From NCBI GenBank assembly GCA_005772945.1, contig SXIE01000105.1, positions 1 to 10,019 on the forward strand: a DNA stretch of 10,019 nt, in the 5' to 3' direction. The first letter of the stretch is position 1. Each line of letters starts with the position of its first letter. A program made the translations under genes and the position numbers. This document shows, piece after piece, positions 1 to 5,906 of this stretch. This DNA comes from Pseudomonadota bacterium. Lineage in GTDB: Bacteria; Myxococcota; UBA9042; PHBI01. Under the pieces are notes generated by a model that saw only the letters and a program-made list of their open reading frames with translations, had not been told where the DNA came from and did not search any database.

Positions 1-57
1 GCCGGGCTCGAGGCGGCGCGCCGGCACGCGCTATTCCCGGCGGCCGGGATGCGCTGA
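1..57 (+). CDS. C-terminal end of an upstream gene, partial
   Basis: Frame 1 reads 18 codons from the window edge (AGLEAARRHALFPAAGMR) and then TGA at 55-57. Almost every codon ends in G or C (17 of 18), clearly more than in the other two forward frames, which is the codon signature of the real genes here. The stop lies two bases before the stop codon of the convergent leftward gene ending at 60, a typical tight tail-to-tail arrangement. No function can be read from so short a piece. It could still be non-coding. Confidence 0.4.
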   Translation, partial: AGLEAARRHALFPAAGMR

Positions 58-59
58 GG

Positions 60-587
60 TCAGGATTGGGCGGGCGTAAGGTCGGACGCGACGGCGTCCC
101 AAAAGGCCTGATCGGTCAGGTAGTAGGCCCACAGGCGCTCGACCGGCTCGATGCCTCGGCGCTCTTGAAAGAGGCTGAGATCGTCGAACTCGCCTTCGAA
201 CCATCCCCACAGAAACCGAACGCGAAACGGGTCGAGTCGCCGCGCCTCCGCGATCGCGACCATCTCCTCGACCTCAAGCTCCTCGAACTCGGTCACGTAG
301 CCCTCGGCCTCGTCGATGAGCCGCCCGAGGTACTCGATCCCGGCGGGGGTGAGGCGATAGGTCTCCTCTTTGGCCTTGCCGCGCAGGGCGCCCAGCGCGC
401 CGCGCGGCTTGGCGACGAGCGTGACGAGCTCCTTGAAGCGCAGCTCCTGGAGTATCGACTCCAGCAGATTCAACTCGTTGGGGAGCTCGCGGCCCAGCTC
501 GATTCCGCCTTGCGCGGGCCCCAGGTCCAGGAGCTTGAGGACCACGAGCTCCGAGTAAGTCTGGCGCGCTTCATCACTGATGCTCAT
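60..587 (-). CDS. uncharacterised 175-residue protein, winged-helix-like N-terminus
   Basis: I do not recognise a named family. Residues about 9-90 read like a winged helix: a helix YSELVVLKLLDL, a helix LLESILQELRFKELV (41-55), a basic Gly-rich wing (59-73: PRGALGALRGKAK), then YRLTPAGIEYLGRLI (77-91), the ending seen in many PadR/MarR-like wHTH proteins. The C-terminal half is acidic and aromatic (FEELEVEEMV, RFLWGWFEGEFDD at 124-136), is probably helical, and carries no catalytic motif. There is no signal peptide or membrane segment, so it should be cytoplasmic. I chose the ATG at 585-587 because it forms an ATGA overlap with the stop of the preceding gene and has GGAT nearby; a GTG at 597-599 would add four residues. 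It is the last gene of a three-gene leftward operon. DNA binding is an inference; the fold could equally serve protein-protein contact. Confidence 0.75.
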   Translation of the reverse strand: MSISDEARQTYSELVVLKLLDLGPAQGGIELGRELPNELNLLESILQELRFKELVTLVAKPRGALGALRGKAKEETYRLTPAGIEYLGRLIDEAEGYVTEFEELEVEEMVAIAEARRLDPFRVRFLWGWFEGEFDDLSLFQERRGIEPVERLWAYYLTDQAFWDAVASDLTPAQS

Positions 588-1108
588 CGGCGTATCCACT
601 GGTCGGCAGTCAATCCGAAACGCGTGTCGTCGCCGCTGCCTTCGGACCAGGCATCGACGTTGCCCGCCGCGTACCAGACGGCGGCCTCGGAGGCCAGTCC
701 CGGCGGGCGTGCGAGGCGCTGTGATCGCGGATTACAGAGCGCCAGAACCCAATGCGGTGCCGCCGGCAGGCGCGGAATCCAGGCCGCCAGGAACGCGTCG
801 AGGCCGACCACGAGCACCTCGGCATCGACGCGAAACTCGAGATCGACCTCGGCACCTTTGGCCGCCGCACCCTCGACCTCCGAATCATCCTCGCCGTCGC
901 TCGAATGAAGCGCCAAGACGAGCGCATCGCGCAGGCGTCGCGTCGGCCCATCGCTGGCGGCCGCGGACGTCTCGAGCCACAGCTCGGGAACGCGTGCCCA
1001 ACCAAAGCCCTCGAAGTCCTCGTCGATCGCGCCGCGCCCGCTGACGATCCCCAAGAGCTCGGCGACAGGCCGCTCGACAAAGGGCAGATCGCCGACCGAG
1101 CGAATCAT
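584..1108 (-). CDS. uncharacterised 174-residue protein, middle gene of leftward operon
   Basis: I do not recognise this protein. It has an acidic N-terminal half (DFEGFGWARVPELWLE at 31-46, SDGEDDSEVEG at 70-80). It then continues with a beta-rich stretch (VDLEFRVDAEVLVVGLDAF at 88-106) and a C-terminal part containing PHWVLALCNPRSQRLARPPG and AAVWYAAGNVDAW. No signal peptide, membrane segment or known motif is visible, so a cytoplasmic location is likely. The ATG at 1108 is preferred; a TTG two codons upstream at 1114 is the alternative. It begins 14 bases after the stop of the EF-hand gene, and its stop TGA (584-586) overlaps the ATG of the next gene, so the three genes are very likely cotranscribed and this pair translationally coupled. 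Codon use matches its neighbours. That it is a gene is secure; what it does is unknown. Confidence 0.7.
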   Translation of the reverse strand: MIRSVGDLPFVERPVAELLGIVSGRGAIDEDFEGFGWARVPELWLETSAAASDGPTRRLRDALVLALHSSDGEDDSEVEGAAAKGAEVDLEFRVDAEVLVVGLDAFLAAWIPRLPAAPHWVLALCNPRSQRLARPPGLASEAAVWYAAGNVDAWSEGSGDDTRFGLTADQWIRR

Positions 1109-1122
1109 CGCCAAGCGTCGAA

Positions 1123-1836
1123 TCAGGCGTCGAGACGCCGCACGCCACCCTTACGCGTGGCCGCCTGGAGCCCGAAACGGCCACCGCCGGAGCGGGGTCG
1201 GCTGCTGCTGCCGCCGCCAAAGCTCTTGCCGCTGCCGTAGCTGCGACCCGACTGCGACGACTTCGAGAAGCGCGCCGGATTGGCCGAGCGATAGGAGCTG
1301 CGCGACGACGCCAGCTGCCCGCGCTGCGCAGGCGACGTCGTGTAGGGCGCCATCATGACGTAGCCGGGGCGCATGGGGCCCATGATCATCGAGCCGAGCA
1401 TCATGCCGGTCATGATGCTCAACGCCGGGGAATGATAGCCCGCGTAAGCCCCGTAGCCCGACACCGCGTATTCGCCGGCCCCCTCGCCGGTGATCTTGCG
1501 CGTGAGCTCGAAGATCTTCTCGCCCTCGTCGATGGCACCGCTCTCGTTCGCGTCGAAGAAGCCGGTGATCACCTGGGTCTTGTCGTCCTTGTCGACGACC
1601 GCGACGCTGATGATCTCGTCACCCTCGTAGATCTCGTTGACGCGCTTCTCGAAGTCCGCGGGGCCGTCGGCCTCTTGGTACGCCTTGCCGACCGCGTCCC
1701 AATCGATGGCGACGTTCGTGTTGCTCGTGGTGACCCAGCGGTCGGTTCCGGAGCCTTGGCACGCGGGTGCACCGGCGACGGCGACGGACAGGAGGGCCGG
1801 GAGGATGAACGAACGATAGCGGAATCGAAGTTTCAC
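1123..1836 (-). CDS. exported or lipoprotein EF-hand protein with Met-rich and Gly/Ser-rich C-terminus
   Basis: This is a 237-residue envelope protein. It starts KLRFRYRS followed by a hydrophobic core ([17 protein letters not shown]), giving a signal peptide; Cys26 in APAC is a weak lipobox, so it is either a lipoprotein or cleaved by signal peptidase I. Residues 95-106 are a full canonical EF-hand loop, [12 protein letters not shown], with ligands at loop positions 1, 3, 5, 9 and 12, Gly at 6 and Ile at 8, so calcium binding is expected. Residues 142-162 hold eight methionines. Residues 176-222 are low-complexity Ser/Gly/Arg. The reading frame stays open 74 codons further upstream, but that part has no signal-like start. 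The GTG at 1836 begins a proper signal peptide and lies just after a promoter. It is first gene of the leftward operon and divergent from the Cys-repeat gene. The tail recalls YjfM/DUF1190-type lipoproteins, from memory only. Confidence 0.75.
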   Translation of the reverse strand: MKLRFRYRSFILPALLSVAVAGAPACQGSGTDRWVTTSNTNVAIDWDAVGKAYQEADGPADFEKRVNEIYEGDEIISVAVVDKDDKTQVITGFFDANESGAIDEGEKIFELTRKITGEGAGEYAVSGYGAYAGYHSPALSIMTGMMLGSMIMGPMRPGYVMMAPYTTSPAQRGQLASSRSSYRSANPARFSKSSQSGRSYGSGKSFGGGSSSRPRSGGGRFGLQAATRKGGVRRLDA

Positions 1837-1843
1837 GTGCCCC

Positions 1844-1871
1844 AAGCTAGGCGCTTGTTCGATTTCGTCAA
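1844..1871 (-). promoter_or_regulatory. sigma-70-like promoter of the EF-hand operon, probably leaderless
   Basis: On the minus strand TTGACG (1871-1866) matches the -35 consensus at five of six bases. It is followed by a 16-base spacer and TAGCTT (1849-1844) as a weaker -10 (three of six). The expected start of transcription, six to eight bases beyond the -10, falls at about 1836-1838, on or beside the GTG start codon. There is no good Shine-Dalgarno sequence, only GGGG three bases before GTG. A leaderless mRNA is therefore inferred. Confidence 0.5.
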
Positions 1872-1974
1872 GCACGAACGAAGCGACCCTCTCAGAGCGG
1901 CCCCCGCCAAGCCTCCCAGCGGGCCGTCGCGTAGCCTGACGATAGACCGTGTTCTTTACGATCTCGTGAACTCT

Positions 1975-1993
1975 GCACACCCGAATCGTGTGC
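1975..1993. promoter_or_regulatory. operator-like inverted repeat in the divergent intergenic region
   Basis: GCACAC and GTGTGC form a perfect 6-bp dyad around a 7-base centre (CCGAATC). It lies in the 202-base region between the divergent EF-hand and Cys-repeat genes and ends six bases before a TAGCTT hexamer (2000-2005), identical to the -10 proposed for the opposite operon. No -35 match is found at the right distance for the rightward gene, so a regulator bound here could be an activator or repressor. This is inference. The rest of the 202 bases shows nothing else I can support. Confidence 0.3.
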
Positions 1994-2028
1994 GATGCGT
2001 AGCTTCCACCCGGCTCACCACGGCACTC

Positions 2029-2033
2029 GGAGG
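2029..2033 (+). promoter_or_regulatory. ribosome binding site of the Cys-repeat gene
   Basis: GGAGG lies five bases before the ATG at 2039 and fixes the start. The surrounding CGGAGGCCCCCATGCT is nearly identical to the start region of the acyl-CoA ligase gene at 2660-2674. Confidence 0.7.
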
Positions 2034-2038
2034 CCCCC

Positions 2039-2611
2039 ATGCTGACCATCCTCATCACGCTCGCGAGTCTCGCGGGAGGCGCCTCGACCGCGCGCCCGGA
2101 TCCCTCTTGGCCCCAAGCCCAGTGCCAGAGCGCCTACGGCAAGACCGCCTGCGGCTACCACTGCGTCGCCGCCTATGGGGAGGTGAAGTGCGCCAAGACC
2201 CCGCGCGGCGCCTGCAAGGCCGCCTACGGCGAGATCGTCTGCAGCGACGAGGGCGGCGACGTCCACCCGCCGCCGTCCTGGCGCAAGCCCCCCGCGCACG
2301 CAGCGTGGCCGCCCGCCAAGTGCCTGAGCGGCTACGGCCAAACCGCGTGCGGCTACCACTGCGTTGCCGGCTACGGCGAGGTCCGCTGCGCGCGAACTCC
2401 GGCGGGCAAGTGCCTGGCGGGCTACGGCAAGGTCGTCTGCGGGGACCCGGCGCGCTACGGGCCGGGCACGCCCCAGGTCAAGTGCCTGGCCGGCTATGGC
2501 GAGATCGCCTGTGGCTATGCATGTGTGGCCGGCTACGGCGAGGTCAGGTGCGCGCGCACGCCGGCGGGCGCCTGCCAGGCGGCCTACGGTCATGTGGTCT
2601 GCAGCGAATGA
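2039..2611 (+). CDS. secreted Cys-rich protein made of three 40-residue repeats, nine CxxxYGxxxC units
   Basis: This is a 190-residue protein of unknown function. Residues 1-18 (MLTILITLASLAGGASTA) form a short hydrophobic signal-like segment that is odd in lacking a basic residue before the core. The mature part holds 18 cysteines in three copies: Cys 29-38-42-51-59-68, 95-104-108-117-125-134 and 149-158-162-171-179-188. Spacing is exactly 9-4-9-8-9 in all three. Each copy is itself three CxxxYGxxxC units joined by GYxC and A(K/R)TPxG linkers. A Pro-rich spacer (70-94) separates copies 1 and 2. Even cysteine numbers and export imply disulfide bonds. I recall similar ACGYxC/YGxVxCAxTP repeats in uncharacterised bacterial exported proteins, but no function. 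The start is set by GGAGG at 2029. It is divergent from the EF-hand operon and 58 bases upstream of the acyl-CoA ligase gene. Confidence 0.85.
   Translation: MLTILITLASLAGGASTARPDPSWPQAQCQSAYGKTACGYHCVAAYGEVKCAKTPRGACKAAYGEIVCSDEGGDVHPPPSWRKPPAHAAWPPAKCLSGYGQTACGYHCVAGYGEVRCARTPAGKCLAGYGKVVCGDPARYGPGTPQVKCLAGYGEIACGYACVAGYGEVRCARTPAGACQAAYGHVVCSE
2123..2242 (+). repeat. Cys/Tyr-Gly protein repeat, copy 1
   Basis: Encodes residues 29-68 with units CQSAYGKTAC, CVAAYGEVKC and CKAAYGEIVC. It keeps the six-Cys spacing 9-4-9-8-9 shared with the other two copies. Confidence 0.85.
2321..2440 (+). repeat. Cys/Tyr-Gly protein repeat, copy 2
   Basis: Encodes residues 95-134 with units CLSGYGQTAC, CVAGYGEVRC and CLAGYGKVVC. 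Cysteine spacing is identical to copies 1 and 3. Confidence 0.85.
2483..2602 (+). repeat. Cys/Tyr-Gly protein repeat, copy 3
   Basis: Encodes residues 149-188 with units CLAGYGEIAC, CVAGYGEVRC and CQAAYGHVVC. The middle unit is identical in protein to that of copy 2 but uses different synonymous codons (for example GTGGCC against GTTGCC), which argues for an old duplication kept by selection. Confidence 0.85.
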
Positions 2612-2616
2612 AGCGC

Positions 2617-2633
2617 TTCGCGCGCCTCGCGAA
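2617..2633 (+). terminator. small hairpin after the Cys-repeat gene, possible weak terminator
   Basis: TTCGCG and CGCGAA form a perfect 6-bp stem around CGCCT, followed only by TT. It overlaps a 10-bp palindrome GAAGCGCTTC (2610-2619) at the stop codon. Without a T-run its activity is uncertain. Confidence 0.25.
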
Positions 2634-2660
2634 TTGAGGTAGGACGGGCCACCCAGCGCC

Positions 2661-2665
2661 GGAGG
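2661..2665 (+). promoter_or_regulatory. ribosome binding site of the acyl-CoA ligase gene
   Basis: GGAGG four bases before the ATG at 2670 fixes the start. The sequence CGGAGGCCCCATGCT repeats the start context of the gene just upstream. Confidence 0.7.
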
Positions 2666-2669
2666 CCCC

Positions 2670-4670
2670 ATGCTCGAGACCGCGCCGCACGCCCCTGTCA
2701 CGTACACTGCCCGCGAGGCGCGCAGCGTCGGCGAGATGTTCCGCCTGCGTGCACAGCGCAGCGCCGACATGCCGGCGCTCTGGGAGAAGGTGGGCGGTTC
2801 GTGGGTCAAGACGACCTGGCAGACCTTCTACGACGAGGCGCGGCGCGTGCTCGGCGGCATGCGCGAGATCGGGCTCGTGCGCGGCGACAAGGTCGCGGTC
2901 CTCGGCGACACGAAGAAGCCCTGGGCCGTGCTCGACATGGGTGGGCAGCTCGGCGGCTTCGTGATGTTCGGGATCTACCCGAAGCAGCAGATCGACCAGA
3001 TCCGCTATCTGCTCGAGCACTCCGATTGCCGCGCGATCTTCGTCGACTCCGAGACGGAGCTGCAGAACGTCCTCGCCGCGGCCGAGTCGGGCGGCGGGCT
3101 GCGCACACTCGAGGCCATCGTGCCCTGGACCGAGGCGCTCTACCGCAAGTACGCCGATCGCACCCGCGTCGTGTCCCCTGCGCGCTTCGGCCTCACTCCG
3201 ATCGCCCCCGGCGGTCCCGGCGGGCCCGGCGGCCCCGGCGGCCCCGGCGCCGCCTACCGCGAGCCGGCCAGCGAGGCCGCCGTCGACGCGGCGCTCAACG
3301 CCATCGACCCCAAGGATACGGCCGTCTACGTCTACACCTCGGGCACGACCGGACCGCCGAAAGCGGCGATGATCAGCCACGCCAACATCCTCAGATTGCT
3401 TGGTGCACAAAGCGATTTTCTCGACCTCTGGCAGGACGATATTTCGCTCTCGTTTCTGCCGATGGCGCACGTCGCCGAGCGCATTCTGGCGTTCTACGGA
3501 CGCCTCTGTACGGGCCTCGCGACCGCCTATGCGACCTCGACGGCGACGGTCCTCGACGAGTTGAAAGAGGTGCAGCCGACGGTCTTCGGATCGGTCCCGC
3601 GCATCTTTGAGAAGGCGCACGCGAAGGTCGTCTCCGAGCTCGCCAAGAAGCCCAAGACGGTGCAGTCGCTCTTCGCGTGGGCGCTGAAGGTCAGCACGCA
3701 GAAGGTGACGCTCGAGCACGCGGGTAAGCCCGTGCCGCTGTCCCTGCGCCTTCGGCATCGCCTCGCCGATCGCCTGGTGTGGCGCCGGGTGCGCGCGGCG
3801 TTCGGCGGGCGCGTCCGGATCTTCGTCACCGGCGCGGCGCCGATCGCGCGCCAGATCCTCGACTTCTTCTGGGCCGCCGGCCTGCCGGTGTACGAAGCCT
3901 ACGGCATGACCGAGGCCACGGTCGCGACGCACCTGAATCGTCCCGGCGCCGTACGGCTCGGCTCGGTCGGCAAGGTGATCAAGCCGATGGAATGCCGCAT
4001 CGCCGAGGATGGCGAGATCCTCCTCCGCGGTCCCTGGATCTTCCAGGGCTACTACAAGAGCCCCGAGGCGACCCGCGACACGATCATCGATGGGTGGCTC
4101 CAGACGGGCGACATCGGGCGTATCGACGAGGACGGCTTCCTCTACATCACCGATCGGAAGAAGCACCTCATCATCACCGCGGGCGGGAAGAATCTGGCGC
4201 CCGCGAACATCGAGAAGGCGCTGCGCGAGGAGTCGCACTACATCTCGCAGGTCCACGCCCACGGCGACCGCCGCAACTTCATCGCGGCCATCATCGCGCC
4301 GAGTCCGCTCGAGACGCTGCAGTTCGGGGTCGACCAGGGCATCGTCGAGAAGGCCGAGCTCGACGCCCGGACCCGCGAGCTGATGGAGAACCCGACGGGC
4401 CGCTCGGCCGCACTCGAGGCGGCGATGCAACGCGTCGTCGGCCACGCGGAATTCCAAAAGTTGATGCGCGCGGCGGTCGCGCGTGGCAATGGGAAGCTCG
4501 CGCACGTCGAGCAGGTGCGGCGCTTCGTCCTGCTCGATCGCGACTTCAGCCAGGAGCGCGGCGAGCTCACGCCGACGATGAAGCTCCGGCGCAAGGAAAT
4601 CGAGGTGGCGCACGCGCCGCTGCTCGATCGGCTCTATGGCGAGGATGGGTTCGGGCTCGAGCCCGGTTGA
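2670..4670 (+). CDS. AMP-forming long-chain fatty acid-CoA ligase (FadD15-like)
   Basis: The 666-residue enzyme activates fatty acids with ATP to acyl-AMP and then acyl-CoA, feeding beta-oxidation or lipid synthesis at the inner face of the membrane. It has all landmarks of the ANL superfamily: P-loop YTSGTTGPPKAAM (222-234), SVPRIFEK (308-315), YGMTE (411-415), TGD (479-481) with DGFLYITDRKKH (488-499), GGKNLAPANIEK (505-516), and the C-terminal catalytic lysine Lys638 in LTPTMKLRR. Length and motif order fit the bacterial FadD15 / eukaryotic ACSL type (about 600-660 residues). There are three oddities. A collagen-like (PGG)4 run lies at 180-192 just before the P-loop. Ala232 replaces the usual Gly after the P-loop lysine. 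A patch of A/T-ending codons covers 242-250. An insertion with NPTGRSAALEAAMQRV lies at 574-589. The fatty acid chain length cannot be read from the sequence. Confidence 0.93.
   Translation: MLETAPHAPVTYTAREARSVGEMFRLRAQRSADMPALWEKVGGSWVKTTWQTFYDEARRVLGGMREIGLVRGDKVAVLGDTKKPWAVLDMGGQLGGFVMFGIYPKQQIDQIRYLLEHSDCRAIFVDSETELQNVLAAAESGGGLRTLEAIVPWTEALYRKYADRTRVVSPARFGLTPIAPGGPGGPGGPGGPGAAYREPASEAAVDAALNAIDPKDTAVYVYTSGTTGPPKAAMISHANILRLLGAQSDFLDLWQDDISLSFLPMAHVAERILAFYGRLCTGLATAYATSTATVLDELKEVQPTVFGSVPRIFEKAHAKVVSELAKKPKTVQSLFAWALKVSTQKVTLEHAGKPVPLSLRLRHRLADRLVWRRVRAAFGGRVRIFVTGAAPIARQILDFFWAAGLPVYEAYGMTEATVATHLNRPGAVRLGSVGKVIKPMECRIAEDGEILLRGPWIFQGYYKSPEATRDTIIDGWLQTGDIGRIDEDGFLYITDRKKHLIITAGGKNLAPANIEKALREESHYISQVHAHGDRRNFIAAIIAPSPLETLQFGVDQGIVEKAELDARTRELMENPTGRSAALEAAMQRVVGHAEFQKLMRAAVARGNGKLAHVEQVRRFVLLDRDFSQERGELTPTMKLRRKEIEVAHAPLLDRLYGEDGFGLEPG
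3207..3245 (+). repeat. in-frame PGG tandem repeat within the ligase gene
   Basis: Nine-base units CCCGGCGGN are repeated four times and encode PGGPGGPGGPGGP (residues 180-192). They lie in the variable linker before the ATP-binding P-loop, where related ligases have an unconserved stretch. The length could vary between strains by replication slippage without breaking the frame. Confidence 0.8.
4652..4665. repeat. 14-bp perfect palindrome at the 3' end of the ligase gene
   Basis: CGGGCTCGAGCCCG is self-complementary and in RNA would fold into a 5-bp GC stem with a TCGA loop, ending two bases before the stop codon. No T-run follows, so it may act as an mRNA end stabiliser or be incidental to the codons. 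Confidence 0.35.
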
Positions 4671-4677
4671 GGGCACG

Positions 4678-4716
4678 GCGCGCGATGATCCAATTCGCGA
4701 AGAGCGCGTCGCGCGC
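4678..4716 (+). terminator. imperfect terminator candidate between ligase and exported protein genes
   Basis: GCGCGCGA (4678-4685) and TCGCGCGC (4709-4716) are perfectly complementary across a 23-base loop in the 77-base gap. There is no T-run, and the loop is long. The downstream gene may still be read through from the ligase gene. Confidence 0.2.
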
Positions 4717-4747
4717 TTGCCCGCGAGCGACGAGAAAGGCAGAGAGG

Positions 4748-5860
4748 ATGAGGACTCAGACGATGATGAAGACGCTGGCGATGGCCCTGGGTGCGATGGT
4801 GGTGACGGCCGCGGGGAGCGCGTCGCGGGCGGCGGATCCGACGCCGTCCTTCGACCACACCGCGCGGATTCTGGCCGGTCTCGATAAGGACGGCGTGGCG
4901 AACGAGAAGGGCGAGCAGAAGCTCGTCGACGGGTTCGCCAAGGTCGCCGTGAAGAAGTGGGCCGAGTACATGAAGCGGATCGGCACGCCGATGATGGCGT
5001 GGGGCAAGACCGAGCTGACGCAGGTGCAGGGCGAGACGATCTTCTACCCGTTCGCGGGGCCCGACTTTCCGACCGTCGCGCAGCTCTACCCGGATGCGGG
5101 GCGCTACGTCTTGGTCGCGCTGCAGACCGGCGGGCGTGTGCCCAAGCTCGAGAGCCTCGAGCTCAAGGCGCTGACCGAGTTCATCGCGGTCTTCAAGCGT
5201 GGCTGGACCGACTTCGCCAATCGCGGCTTCTTCCGCACCGACGATCTCAAGGCCGACACCGGCAAGGAGCGCACGCTCGAGGGGATTACGCCGGTGCTGA
5301 TGGCGTTCGCGTCCGCCTCCGGTTTCAAGGTCACGAACGTCGAGCCGATCCGCATCAAGGCGGGCGGGGGCGACGTCGAGATCCACCCCGGCTCGCGCGA
5401 CGCGGTCGCGACCTGGGACTCGGTCCGCCTCTCGCTCGAGCGCCCCGACGGCCGCAAGGTCACTCTCGATTACCTGTGGCTCGACCTCTCGGACGGCTAC
5501 CTGAAGGCGCACGCGGACGCCAAGGCTTGGATCGCGGTGATGTCCAAGGAGCGCGTCTTCACGAAGGCCGCGTCGCACCTCATGCAGAAGTCCTTCTTCT
5601 CGATCGTGCGCGACACGATCCTGGCGTCGGCGCCGAGCGTGGTGCAGGACGAGACCGGGCTCGATTACGGCGACCTTCAGAAGGGCTTCAACGTGACGCT
5701 CTACGGCAAGTTCTCGGCGGCGCACCACCTCTTCCAGGCCGGCGTCCAGCGCGCTCTCGTGGCCGCCTACAAGAAGAAGGATGACGTCAAGCCGGTGAAG
5801 TTCCGCTTCGGCTACGACAAGGACGCCGGGTCCTGCATCCAGGTCGCCGTGCGCAAGTGA
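4748..5860 (+). CDS. exported protein of unknown function with FYPFAGPDF motif
   Basis: This 370-residue protein begins with a clear Sec signal peptide (MMKTLAMALGAMVVTAAGSASRAA, cleavage near residues 28-29) and has no other membrane segment, so it should be periplasmic or secreted. Strong features are WGKTEL (85-90), FYPFAGPDFPTVAQLYPDAGRYVL (99-122), GRKVTLDYLWLDLSDG (235-250), a helix MQKSFFSIVRDTIL (279-292), and a C-terminal strand SCIQVAVRK. From memory, the FYPF(A/S)GPDF....P.A..YVL pattern occurs in uncharacterised exported proteins of several phyla; no activity is known to me. The first ATG at 4748 follows AAAGG/GAGAGG. The ATG at 4763 has GAGGA at a better distance and would remove five residues. 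The frame stays open upstream to 3779 through the ligase gene, but that part is only a shadow frame. It follows the ligase by 77 bases, so a shared transcript is possible. Confidence 0.8.
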   Translation: MRTQTMMKTLAMALGAMVVTAAGSASRAADPTPSFDHTARILAGLDKDGVANEKGEQKLVDGFAKVAVKKWAEYMKRIGTPMMAWGKTELTQVQGETIFYPFAGPDFPTVAQLYPDAGRYVLVALQTGGRVPKLESLELKALTEFIAVFKRGWTDFANRGFFRTDDLKADTGKERTLEGITPVLMAFASASGFKVTNVEPIRIKAGGGDVEIHPGSRDAVATWDSVRLSLERPDGRKVTLDYLWLDLSDGYLKAHADAKAWIAVMSKERVFTKAASHLMQKSFFSIVRDTILASAPSVVQDETGLDYGDLQKGFNVTLYGKFSAAHHLFQAGVQRALVAAYKKKDDVKPVKFRFGYDKDAGSCIQVAVRK

Positions 5861-5906
5861 GGCCTCGGCCAGGCGCTCGGAAAGCGCTGCTGCGCCCGAC
5901 CGCCCA

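Noticed and set aside
66..908. 280-codon plus-strand frame covering the two small leftward genes
   Set aside because: It runs through both minus-strand genes, has low-complexity composition and no ribosome site. The ATGA coupling supports the minus-strand reading.
1837..2058. N-terminal extension of the EF-hand gene (74 further codons)
   Set aside because: It would place a signal peptide in the middle of the protein, run over the promoter and overlap the start of the divergent gene.
2123..2602. CRISPR-like array from regularly spaced similar segments
   Set aside because: The similarity is at protein level within an open frame. The DNA copies differ at synonymous sites and there are no short identical direct repeats with unique spacers.
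3207..3245. True collagen domain
   Set aside because: There are only four Gly-Gly-Pro triplets in a cytoplasmic enzyme, too short for a triple helix and without the usual long Gly-X-Y run.
2544..4676. 710-codon open frame antisense to the acyl-CoA ligase gene
   Set aside because: It mirrors the ligase coding frame in a GC-rich genome. The protein is a low-complexity Arg/Ala/Leu/Asp/Val mix with no motif, while the sense frame has every ligase signature.
4794..4935. Second EF-hand in the exported protein (LDKDGVANEKGE)
   Set aside because: The residues do not fall on the ligand positions of a canonical 12-residue loop, and the Gly and hydrophobic positions are displaced.
3779..5860. Apparent 693-codon fusion running from inside the ligase gene into the exported protein
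   Set aside because: The part before 4748 is an out-of-frame Arg/Pro-rich shadow of the ligase. The signal peptide and ribosome sites at 4735-4754 mark the true start.
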